Source of the DNA: an uncultured Acetatifactor sp.
Lineage (GTDB): Bacteria; Bacillota; Clostridia; Lachnospirales; Lachnospiraceae
Direction: 5' to 3'
Length of the DNA: 10,141 nucleotides
Assembly: GCA_947644185.1 (NCBI GenBank)
Contig: CANRZC010000060.1
Coordinates: 1-10,141 of the forward strand
Position 1 is the first letter of the stretch; each line of letters opens with the position of its first letter. The notes below the pieces were generated by a model. It searched no databases. It had not been told where the DNA came from and saw only the letters and a list, made by a program, of their open reading frames with translations. The position numbers and the translations under genes are program-made. This document shows, one piece after another, positions 1 to 6,283 of the stretch.

Positions 1-286
1 GCAGCGCTCTTTTGGAGAGCGGGTGGCAATGAACTCTCCGATACAGGGCACGGCGGCAGATATTATCAAGATTGCCATGATAAAGGTATGGAGAGCACTG
101 CGAGATAGGGGACTGAAATCAAAGCTGATTCTCCAGGTTCACGACGAGCTTGTCATAGAAACCTACCGGGAGGAGGAAGCTCAGGTGCGTGAAATATTAA
201 CCACAAATATGCAGGCGGCCGCTGAGCTGGCGGTGGCATTGGAGGTGGATTTACACACAGGAGACAACTGGTACGAGGCAAAATGA
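1..286 (+). CDS. polA: DNA polymerase I, C-terminal end (partial)
   Basis: This is the last 94 or so codons of family A DNA polymerase I, which fills gaps and removes primers during replication and repair. The window enters the gene in the frame starting at base 2, and the reading frame is open from there to a TGA at 284-286. Visible family signatures are ERVAMNSPIQGTAADIIK, a conserved polymerase segment near the end of the fingers/palm, and QVHDELV, which is motif C of the palm and carries the catalytic Asp-Glu pair of the HDE triad. The 5' part, with the 5'-nuclease and any exonuclease domain, is outside the window, so I cannot say whether proofreading residues are kept. coaE follows after about 22 bp; polA-coaE adjacency is common in Firmicutes. 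The call is secure. Confidence 0.96.
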   Translation, partial: QRSFGERVAMNSPIQGTAADIIKIAMIKVWRALRDRGLKSKLILQVHDELVIETYREEEAQVREILTTNMQAAAELAVALEVDLHTGDNWYEAK

Positions 287-308
287 TAAGAATCAGGTGG
301 AGAAGAAA

Positions 309-941
309 ATGCGGTTCATAGGAATCACAGGAGGCGTGGGTGCCGGTAAATCCCAGGTGTTAAAATATATCAAAGAGCATTATCCATGTGAAATTTATCT
401 GGCAGATGAAGTAGCCCATCTGGTGAAACAGCCTGGCACAAGAGCCTATGAGGCATTGATCGGGCTGTTGGGACGGGATGTGGCAGGTAGAGATGGGCAG
501 ATTGAAAGGGCAGTGATGGCAGACAAGATTTTTGCAGATCCTGCCCTTTTGGAACAGGTGAACAGTATCATCCATCCAGCTGTGAAGGAGTTTCTGCTGG
601 AAAGACTGGAAAAAGCAAAGGCTGTGGGGGAGACAGCTCTATTTTTTGTGGAGGCAGCTTTATTGATTGAGGGCGGCTATCTTGCGCTGGTGGACGAGAT
701 GTGGTATATTTATGCAGATGAGGCTGTGAGACGAGAGAGGCTTCGGGAATCCAGAGGCTACAGTGAGGAAAAAATTGCGAGAATCATTTCCAGCCAATTG
801 CCAGAGGAAAAGTTTCGGGAAAGCTGTGGTGTTGTCATAGACAACAGCGGGGATTTTGCGGACACATGCAGACAGATCGATGAGAAATTGAAGGTCTATA
901 AGCGAAAAGAGCTCCGGCAGCAAAGCAATGAAAGAGGATAG
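309..941 (+). CDS. coaE: dephospho-CoA kinase
   Basis: CoaE phosphorylates the 3'-hydroxyl of the ribose of dephospho-CoA with ATP, the last step of CoA synthesis in the cytoplasm. The protein is 210 residues, normal for the family. The N-terminus has a clear P-loop, GITGGVGAGKS (residues 5-15), and the LADEVAH segment (about residues 31-37) is where CoaE proteins carry their catalytic Asp. The C-terminal part matches the family, with QLPEEKFRESCGVVIDNSG as the usual late conserved stretch. I chose ATG 309 because GGAG at 299-302 lies 6 bases upstream. A GTG at 297 in the same frame would add four residues (MEKK) and would bury that binding site, so it is less likely. The gene lies 22 bp after polA and ends 5 bp before the next gene, which suggests one transcript. 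Confidence 0.95.
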   Translation: MRFIGITGGVGAGKSQVLKYIKEHYPCEIYLADEVAHLVKQPGTRAYEALIGLLGRDVAGRDGQIERAVMADKIFADPALLEQVNSIIHPAVKEFLLERLEKAKAVGETALFFVEAALLIEGGYLALVDEMWYIYADEAVRRERLRESRGYSEEKIARIISSQLPEEKFRESCGVVIDNSGDFADTCRQIDEKLKVYKRKELRQQSNERG

Positions 942-946
942 AGAAA

Positions 947-1744
947 ATGAGATTGTGCAGCATTGCAAGTGGAAGTAGTGGAAACTGTATCTATGTGGGT
1001 TCAGAGGCCACCCATCTGCTTGTGGACATCGGGATAAGTGGCAGAAAGGCCCAGGCAGGTCTGAAGGAGCTGGAGCTTTCGGGAAACGATATAGACGGAA
1101 TACTGATCACCCATGAACACGCAGACCATGTACAGGGATTGGGGGTTATTGCCAGAAAATATGAGATTCCCATTTATGCCACAGCAGGTACCATAGCAGC
1201 TATTAAAAGCTGTTCTGGACTGGGAAACGTGGACGCAGAGCTGTTCCGTGAGGTGGAGGAGGACAGAAAATTTGTAATCAAGGATCTTACCATTCAACCC
1301 ATGCGGATTTCCCATGATGCCGCCCAGCCAGTGGGCTATCGGATTGCCTATGGAAGCAAACGGGTGGCAGTGTGCACGGATCTGGGCGTTTACAATGACT
1401 ATACCGTGGAATGTCTCAAGGGGATGAATGCCCTGCTTTTGGAGGCAAACCATGATGTGAATATGCTGCAGGTGGGACCATATCCCTATTATCTGAAGCA
1501 GCGGATTTTAGGAGACAGAGGGCATTTGTCCAATGAGAATACAGGCAGGCTTTTATGCCGGATTCTCCATGACAAACTGAAATACATACTTTTGGGACAT
1601 CTGAGTAAGGAGAATAATTTGCCGGAGCTGGCCTATGAGTCTGTGCGGATGGAAATTAACATGGGAGATAACCCTTATAGGGCTGGAGATTTCGATATCC
1701 GTGTGGCCAGGCGCAGCGAGGTGACACCTGCAGTGGTATTATAA
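947..1744 (+). CDS. metallo-beta-lactamase-fold hydrolase, YycJ/WalJ-like
   Basis: This is a cytoplasmic MBL-fold metallo-hydrolase of 265 residues, the length typical of the YycJ/WalJ (VicX) group. The opening LCSIASGSSGNCIYVG is characteristic of that group. The metal site is visible: THEHADH gives His56, His58, Asp60 and His61 (HxHxDH), with further candidate ligands at His123 (ISHDA), Asp145 (CTDLG) and His218 (GHLSKENN). Family members have been linked to the WalKR cell-wall regulon and to DNA repair or replication coordination, but the substrate is not settled. Here it is not next to walK/walR genes; it follows coaE by 5 bp, with AGAGG at 933-937 as binding site, so it is probably translated from the coaE transcript. 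I am sure of the fold and metal site but not of the cellular role. Confidence 0.9.
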   Translation: MRLCSIASGSSGNCIYVGSEATHLLVDIGISGRKAQAGLKELELSGNDIDGILITHEHADHVQGLGVIARKYEIPIYATAGTIAAIKSCSGLGNVDAELFREVEEDRKFVIKDLTIQPMRISHDAAQPVGYRIAYGSKRVAVCTDLGVYNDYTVECLKGMNALLLEANHDVNMLQVGPYPYYLKQRILGDRGHLSNENTGRLLCRILHDKLKYILLGHLSKENNLPELAYESVRMEINMGDNPYRAGDFDIRVARRSEVTPAVVL

Positions 1745-1837
1745 CCTTGTGGAGCGCAGCAGAAGCCTTTGCTTGGGCGGCGCTGCTTGTAGCAAAAAGA
1801 TTAGGATACGCCAGGGGGCGTGGGAATGGAGGCTGAT

Positions 1838-2110
1838 ATGAAAAGGACGATTATAACCGTAGTAGGAAAGGACACCATAGGGATTATCGCAAAAGTTTGT
1901 ACTTACCTGGCGGAAAATGGAATCAATATTCTGGACATCTCGCAGACCATTGTACAGGGATATTTTAATATGATGATGATTGTGGACACCAGTAAGACCA
2001 CAAAGCCCTTTGGAGACATGGTAGATGAGATGACAGCACTGGGGGAGGAGACAGGTGTGCAGATCAAATGCCAGAAGGAAGAGATATTTGACAAGATGCA
2101 TAGAATCTGA
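1838..2110 (+). CDS. ACT domain-containing protein, UPF0237 family
   Basis: This is a single-domain protein of 90 residues. The opening MKRTIITVVGKDTIGIIAKV and the following ENGINILDISQTIVQGYFNMMMIVD form a complete ACT domain (beta-alpha-beta-beta-alpha-beta), a fold that usually binds an amino acid and acts as a sensor. It belongs to the UPF0237 group, related to the ACT repeats of the GcvR regulator; no reaction is known. I chose ATG 1838 because GGAGG at 1828-1832 sits 5 bases before it. A GTG at 1820 and an ATG at 1826 are in frame, but they would place the binding site inside the coding region and add residues not usual for the family. It is followed after 20 bp by the UPF0210 gene; the pair is conserved together in many Firmicutes, which suggests that the ACT protein senses or regulates for its partner. 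Confidence 0.9.
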   Translation: MKRTIITVVGKDTIGIIAKVCTYLAENGINILDISQTIVQGYFNMMMIVDTSKTTKPFGDMVDEMTALGEETGVQIKCQKEEIFDKMHRI

Positions 2111-2130
2111 CAGGTGCTAGGGAGGCTGGT

Positions 2131-3495
2131 ATGATAAACATATATGAAGTAGCGGAAACCAACAAGATGATTGCGGAAGAGAACCTGGATGTGCGCACCA
2201 TCACACTGGGCATTAGTCTGATGGACTGCATTGATTCCGATCTACAGAAGCTGAAGGAAAAGATCTACCGGAAAATATATGATGCCGCGAAGGACTTGGT
2301 GAAGACAGGGGAGGAGATCTCCAGGGAATTCGGGATTCCCATTGTCAACAAGAGAATATCTGTGACACCCATTGCGCTCATAGGCGGTGCAGCCTGCAAA
2401 TCTTCGGATGATTTTGCCTCTGTGGCAGAGACCCTGGACAGGGTGGCTAAGGAGGTGGGAGTGAACTTTATCGGCGGCTTTTCAGCGCTTGTGAGTAAGG
2501 GCATGACAGCGGCGGATGAACTGCTGATTCGCTCTATTCCAAAGGCGCTTTCAACCACAGAGCGGGTATGCGCCTCTGTGAATCTGGGCTCTACCAGGAC
2601 AGGCATTAACATGGATGCAGTGAAGCTGATGGGAGAAATCATCAAGGCCACGGCAGAATATACCCAGAAGGATGATTCCCTGGGCTGTGCAAAGCTGGTG
2701 GTATTTTGCAATGCTCCAGACGATAATCCGTTTATGGCAGGGGCGTTCCACGGTGTCACAGAAGGGGATAAGGTCATCAATGTAGGAGTCAGTGGACCAG
2801 GGGTGGTGAAGACTGCTCTGGAGAAGGTACGGGGCGAGAATTTTGAGGTGCTCTGCGAGACTATCAAGAAGACCGCTTTCAAGGTGACCAGAGTGGGACA
2901 GCTGGTGGCCCAGGAGGCTTCCGCCATGCTGGATGTGCCTTTTGGAATTGTGGATTTGTCTTTGGCGCCCACACCGGCCATCGGGGACAGTGTGGCAGAT
3001 ATTCTGTGCGAGATTGGATTAGAATATGCAGGTGCTCCTGGCACCACAGCAGCGCTGGCACTTCTAAACGACCAGGTAAAGAAGGGAGGCGTGATGGCTT
3101 CCTCCTATGTGGGCGGCTTAAGCGGAGCGTTCATTCCTGTCAGCGAGGATCAGGGGATGATTGACGCGGTGCAGGCAGGCGCATTGTCTTTGGAAAAGCT
3201 GGAAGCCATGACCTGCGTATGCTCTGTGGGATTGGATATGATTGCCATTCCAGGGGATACAAAGGCGACCACCATATCCGGTATTATTGCAGATGAGATG
3301 GCCATTGGTATGGTAAACCAGAAGACCACAGCAGTCCGCGTCATTCCTGTGATTGGAAAGGGCGTGGGAGAGACTGTGGAATTTGGCGGTCTTTTGGGCT
3401 ATGCGCCGATTATGCCTGTGAATCGGTTCGGCTGTGAAGCCTTTATCAATCGAGGTGGACGGATTCCTGCGCCCATACATAGCTTTAAAAATTAG
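2131..3495 (+). CDS. PFL-like protein, UPF0210 (DUF711) family
   Basis: This 454-residue protein of the UPF0210/DUF711 family shows its usual features: the start MINIYEVAETNKMIAEENLDVRTITLGI, the ISVTPIALIGG segment, and a Gly-rich core including VNVGVSGPGVV-type sequence. Family members have a fold likened to that of pyruvate formate-lyase and other glycyl-radical enzymes. No typical glycyl-radical motif or activase gene is visible here, so 'PFL family' should not be read as formate-lyase activity. The function is unknown. The start is well supported by GGAGG at 2121-2125, 5 bases before ATG. The upstream ACT-domain gene is its conserved neighbour. The gene ends with TAG at 3493-3495, only 23 bp from the stop of convergent tmcAL. 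Confidence 0.93.
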   Translation: MINIYEVAETNKMIAEENLDVRTITLGISLMDCIDSDLQKLKEKIYRKIYDAAKDLVKTGEEISREFGIPIVNKRISVTPIALIGGAACKSSDDFASVAETLDRVAKEVGVNFIGGFSALVSKGMTAADELLIRSIPKALSTTERVCASVNLGSTRTGINMDAVKLMGEIIKATAEYTQKDDSLGCAKLVVFCNAPDDNPFMAGAFHGVTEGDKVINVGVSGPGVVKTALEKVRGENFEVLCETIKKTAFKVTRVGQLVAQEASAMLDVPFGIVDLSLAPTPAIGDSVADILCEIGLEYAGAPGTTAALALLNDQVKKGGVMASSYVGGLSGAFIPVSEDQGMIDAVQAGALSLEKLEAMTCVCSVGLDMIAIPGDTKATTISGIIADEMAIGMVNQKTTAVRVIPVIGKGVGETVEFGGLLGYAPIMPVNRFGCEAFINRGGRIPAPIHSFKN

Positions 3496-3522
3496 GTAAA
3501 GACCAAAAGAAAAAGGCTTTAC
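3487..3522 (-). terminator. terminator-like hairpin in the convergent gap (tmcAL side)
   Basis: GTAAAG at 3496-3501 pairs with CTTTAC at 3517-3522. CC/GG extends the stem inward past a one-base bulge, and the loop is an A-rich 10 bases. Read on the - strand, the stem is followed four bases later by a run of five T (3491 down to 3487), as in an intrinsic terminator for tmcAL. The stem overlaps the tmcAL stop codon. Read on the + strand there is no T-run, so termination of the UPF0210 transcript is less certain. The stem is AT-rich and therefore weak. Confidence 0.45.
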
Positions 3523-4784
3523 AATATCACTGGCGGCGTGGAAATTTCATTCTGGACTGGCTGGTGGCTGTGGAGCCTTGCAAGATTTTGATAAAGTTCG
3601 CTGGCGAAGATATCCAGCTGTAAAAGTCTGCCCTCCTCAGGGGTCAGACTTTTTTTGGCATCTGCTAGGCTTGTAACCAATGGTATGTCAGAATGCTGTC
3701 CAATGGCTTTCAGCATAGATGCGGCAGAACGGTTGAACCCCAGAACCCGGGCATAAGGCGTATAGTCCAGTGTTTTTCCCAGCACAAGATCCTTTTTTTC
3801 AATGCCCAGCAGAATGTGGAACAGGCATCTGCTGACTCTGGTATAGGTCATATTTTTTGTCTTTAGAATCTCACAAAAGGCTTCCAGGCCAGTGTAATCC
3901 CGCAGACACCTTCTGATTCGATCTGACAGATCTGAGGATACGTCCAGATATTTTTCATAGCCAGTGTCCCTCTCAGCGATCAATTTGTAATACATCACAG
4001 AGGAAAAATCCTCCACACACAGTAGCTTTCGGGTTTGCAAGTATTTTTCCAAGAGGACCAGGGCATTTGGAGGCATGTGGCTAGATAGCTGAGAGAGGCT
4101 TTTTCCCTGATACAGAGCCTGACGCAGAGCCAGGGCAGAGCAGATGTCTACCGGAGACGTCTGCGTCTTACAGTCTGGCAGCCCAGCATCATGGTAATTG
4201 GTGCCTAGGCGCTTGACTGTAACCGGGAGAATAGAACTGCGCCGCTTGTAAAGGGCGCGAATATATTCAATGCCCAGTATGTTGTTGGGGGAGGCCAGAA
4301 TGCTCTCAGCATTCTGAGAGAGCGTGGAATCAGACGATTCCCTCAGAGCCCGAACTCTGGCGGCTGGGTAGGTAAATCCCTGCTTGAGATATTTCTGTAA
4401 TGCAGAGCGATAGAAAAGCGACTCCTCAGAGAGAAGCTTTGCGATCTGCGCCAGCCAGTCTGTATGGCCGCACTCGCTGCCAAAGCATAGATGCGTCACC
4501 ACGCCCAACCGATCCAACAAGGCCACAGCTCCTGCAGCAAAAGCCTCTGCACTGGCTGTGGCATATAAAACAGGAAGCTCCAGAACAAGATCGGCCCCAT
4601 GGCGCAGTGCTGCTTCTGCGCGGATTCTCTTTTCCACAATAGCAGGTGCACCCCGCTGCACAAAATTTCCGCTCATAACTACGATAGTAAAGTCACATTC
4701 CGTGCGCTGAGCGGACTCTTTTATCTGATAGAGATGGCCATTGTGGAATGGATTATATTCAGCGATGATTCCATTTACCTTCAT
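3519..4784 (-). CDS. tmcAL: tRNA(Met) cytidine acetate ligase (TmcAL, YlbM family)
   Basis: TmcAL forms N4-acetylcytidine at the wobble position (C34) of elongator tRNA-Met, using free acetate and ATP through an acetyl-adenylate. The protein is 421 residues, close to the family length. The N-terminus, MKVNGIIAEYNPFHNGHLYQI, contains the HNGH nucleotidyltransferase motif (residues 14-17). VVMSGNFVQRGAPAI and SPNNILGIEYI are further family signatures. The frame stays open for another 59 codons upstream (to 4961), but I chose ATG 4784-4782. The family starts at MKVNGIIAEYNP, and a GGAGG (complement of 4791-4795) lies 6-7 bases before it. The gene is divergent from pta and convergent with the UPF0210 gene. 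Its substrate, acetate, is the product of the neighbouring pta-ackA pathway. Confidence 0.93.
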   Translation of the reverse strand: MKVNGIIAEYNPFHNGHLYQIKESAQRTECDFTIVVMSGNFVQRGAPAIVEKRIRAEAALRHGADLVLELPVLYATASAEAFAAGAVALLDRLGVVTHLCFGSECGHTDWLAQIAKLLSEESLFYRSALQKYLKQGFTYPAARVRALRESSDSTLSQNAESILASPNNILGIEYIRALYKRRSSILPVTVKRLGTNYHDAGLPDCKTQTSPVDICSALALRQALYQGKSLSQLSSHMPPNALVLLEKYLQTRKLLCVEDFSSVMYYKLIAERDTGYEKYLDVSSDLSDRIRRCLRDYTGLEAFCEILKTKNMTYTRVSRCLFHILLGIEKKDLVLGKTLDYTPYARVLGFNRSAASMLKAIGQHSDIPLVTSLADAKKSLTPEEGRLLQLDIFASELYQNLARLHSHQPVQNEISTPPVIL

Positions 4785-4809
4785 GAAAATCCTCCAGGAT
4801 GAATTATCG

Positions 4810-4838
4810 GTATTACGAACAAAAATGTTGGGTGACAA
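4810..4838 (-). promoter_or_regulatory. possible tmcAL promoter
   Basis: On the - strand TTGTCA (complement of 4833-4838, five of six matches to the -35 consensus) is followed after exactly 17 bp by TAATAC (complement of 4810-4815), a poor -10 box. Transcription would start near 4803, giving a leader of about 20 bases that carries the GGAGG site of tmcAL. The spacing and position are good and the -10 match is weak. Confidence 0.4.
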
Positions 4839-4858
4839 TGTGAAAAAAATAACATACT

Positions 4859-4872
4859 TGAAAGCGTTTACA
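4859..4872. promoter_or_regulatory. cre box (CcpA binding site) between tmcAL and pta
   Basis: TGAAAGCGTTTACA matches the Firmicutes catabolite-responsive element consensus TGWAANCGNTNWCA at every defined position, and its reverse complement matches too. CcpA with HPr-Ser-P binds such sites when sugar is plentiful. The site is centred about 62 bp upstream of the inferred tmcAL start and about 123 bp upstream of the inferred pta start, outside both promoters. That position fits activation better than roadblock repression. CcpA activation of pta and ackA is established in Bacillus subtilis. That the site acts on pta here is inference. Confidence 0.75.
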
Positions 4873-4953
4873 TTGGCACAACCACGGGTATTAAGAGGAA
4901 TCAAATAAAATGTGTATGTATCGGAAAATATACAATGAATCGCATATTCATCC

Positions 4954-4982
4954 TTGTACATTGTTTCCTTTTTTAGTATAAT
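4954..4982 (+). promoter_or_regulatory. sigma-A-type promoter of pta(-ackA)
   Basis: A perfect -10 box TATAAT lies at 4977-4982, with TTGTAC at 4954-4959 as a partial -35 box (TTG matches) at 17-bp spacing and an AT-rich spacer. Transcription would start near 4989, leaving a leader of about 110 bases before the pta ATG. It is the best promoter-like sequence in the divergent region and lies downstream of the cre box, as expected for a CcpA-activated gene. Confidence 0.7.
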
Positions 4983-4990
4983 ATGGATAA

Positions 4991-5046
4991 TACAGTTTGT
5001 TAAGTGGAAAATTTATCAAGAATAACCCCAAATAGAACGAACTGTA
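4991..5046 (+). promoter_or_regulatory. 5'-UTR stem of the pta transcript
   Basis: TACAGTTTGTT (4991-5001) can pair with AACGAACTGTA (5036-5046) over 11 positions with a single wobble pair, enclosing a loop of about 34 bases. The stem would sit at the very 5' end of the mRNA that starts at the predicted promoter, a place where stems often protect mRNA from decay. The loop shows no riboswitch family that I recognise. The role is inferred. Confidence 0.4.
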
Positions 5047-5098
5047 ATGCAGAATGAATATGGGGATAGCGAAAAAAGCGCTGGAAAGGAGAAGGGAT

Positions 5099-6100
5099 AT
5101 GTCATATATTGACAAAATCAAGGAAAGAGCCAAGCTGGACAGGAAGACCATCGTGCTGCCGGAGTCCAAGGACAAAAGGACGCTGTTAGCCGCCGCAAAG
5201 ATTGTGGAAGAGGGGATTGCGGACATCATCATGGTGGGAAATGAAGAGAAGATCATGGACGGCGCTGGCTGGCTGGAAGTGGATCTTTCCGGCGTCACGG
5301 TGATAGATCCTGCCCAAACCCCGAAATTGGAGGATTATGTCAATCTCCTGTATGAGACCAGGAAATCCAAGGGCATGACTGAGGAGAAAGCAAGGGACAT
5401 TCTGCTGAACGATTATCTGACTTTCGGTATTGTGATGGTAAAGGCAGGGGATGCGGACGGCATGGTGGCAGGCGCATGCCATTCCACGGCAGATACCCTG
5501 CGGCCGGCCCTGCAGATTTTAAAGACTGCGCCGGGCGTGAAGCTGGTCTCTGCGTTCTTTGTGATGGATACCCAGTTCAAGGATCAGGGGGACAATGGCG
5601 CTTTCCTGTTCGCGGACTGCGGTCTGAACCAGGATCCTACGGCAGAAGAGCTGGCGGCCATTGCCGAGACCTCCTACAGGAGTTTCAAGTCCCTGATCGG
5701 CCCCAAGCCCGTCATCGCCATGCTGAGCCATTCCACCAAGGGAAGCGCCAAGCATCAGATGGTGGACAAGGTGGTGGAAGCCACGAAGATTGCCAGGGAG
5801 CAGTATCCCCACCTGTTGCTGGACGGCGAACTGCAGCTGGACGCGGCCCTGGTACCTGGCGTGGCAAAGTCCAAAGCGCCCGGAAGCCCGGTGGGCGGAA
5901 AAGCGAACATCCTGATCTTCCCGAATCTGGATGCGGGAAATATCGGATACAAGCTGGTGCAGCGCCTGGGTGGCGCGGAAGCCTACGGCCCCATGCTTCA
6001 GGGCATCGCAAAGCCGGTCAATGACCTGTCCAGGGGCTGTTCCTGGCAGGATATCGTGGGTGTAGTGGCTCTTACTGCGGTACAGGCGCAGCTTGTCTGA
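5099..6100 (+). CDS. pta: phosphate acetyltransferase
   Basis: Pta converts acetyl-CoA and phosphate to acetyl phosphate and CoA, the first step of acetate overflow, in the cytoplasm. The protein is 333 residues, the short form that consists only of the PTA/PTB catalytic domain without the N-terminal regulatory extension of enterobacterial Pta. Signatures are GMVAGACHSTADTLRPALQ (Arg135), FADCGLNQDPTAEELA (from about 171) and DLSRGCSWQDIV. In the last, Ser311, Arg312 and Asp318 have the spacing of the Ser309/Arg310/Asp316 catalytic set described for the Methanosarcina enzyme. ATG 5099 is preceded by AAAGGAG at 5085-5091 with 7-base spacing. An in-frame ATG at 5054 would add 15 residues not found in the family. 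ackA follows after 163 bp, so the two probably share the pta promoter. Confidence 0.97.
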   Translation: MSYIDKIKERAKLDRKTIVLPESKDKRTLLAAAKIVEEGIADIIMVGNEEKIMDGAGWLEVDLSGVTVIDPAQTPKLEDYVNLLYETRKSKGMTEEKARDILLNDYLTFGIVMVKAGDADGMVAGACHSTADTLRPALQILKTAPGVKLVSAFFVMDTQFKDQGDNGAFLFADCGLNQDPTAEELAAIAETSYRSFKSLIGPKPVIAMLSHSTKGSAKHQMVDKVVEATKIAREQYPHLLLDGELQLDAALVPGVAKSKAPGSPVGGKANILIFPNLDAGNIGYKLVQRLGGAEAYGPMLQGIAKPVNDLSRGCSWQDIVGVVALTAVQAQLV

Positions 6101-6178
6101 GGGGCTTGCTGGCCACGGCCTGACCAGGACTGTGTGCATACGAATAAACGGACAGACCTCTCTATGAAAGGAAATCGC

Positions 6179-6283
6179 ATGGAGTTCTGTGTGCACTGCA
6201 GAAAATTGGATAAAGAGAAAACTTATATTAGAAATATCATATTTAGAAAGGAAGCATTTTATCATGAAAGTTTTGGTCATTAA
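6179..6283 (+). CDS. possible 34-residue CxxC mini-protein or leader peptide overlapping the ackA start
   Basis: A small frame opens at ATG 6179 with AAAGGA (6167-6172) six bases upstream, a good binding site, and ends at TAA 6281-6283, inside ackA codons 6-7 in another frame. The product reads MEFCVHCRKLDKEKTYIRN, then an Ile/Phe/Lys-rich stretch ending in ESFGH: a CxxC pair followed by a basic, otherwise featureless tail. An earlier in-frame ATG at 6164 has no good binding site. It overlaps the ackA start by 20 bases, so translating it could couple to or compete with ackA initiation. I recognise no family. It may be chance, since the region is short and AT-rich. Confidence 0.25.
   Translation: MEFCVHCRKLDKEKTYIRNIIFRKEAFYHESFGH

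Noticed and set aside
1745..1837. Possible terminator or riboswitch between the MBL hydrolase and the ACT gene
   Set aside because: GCAGC/GCTGC and ACGCC/GGCGT foldbacks are visible, but no T-run follows and no known riboswitch core is recognised; probably a read-through spacer.
2265..3047. 260-codon - strand frame inside the UPF0210 gene
   Set aside because: Antisense shadow; Ser/Pro-rich with no recognisable motif.
4785..4961. Upstream extension of tmcAL by 59 codons
   Set aside because: It would place the GGAGG site, promoter and cre box inside the coding region, and the extra residues are not part of the family; the ATG at 4784 has the proper binding site.
6206..6234. Separate promoter for ackA (TTGGAT with a downstream TA-rich box)
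   Set aside because: The only good -10-like box (TATATT at 6224) is 12 bp from the -35 candidate, and at 17 bp the match is poor; transcription from the pta promoter is sufficient.
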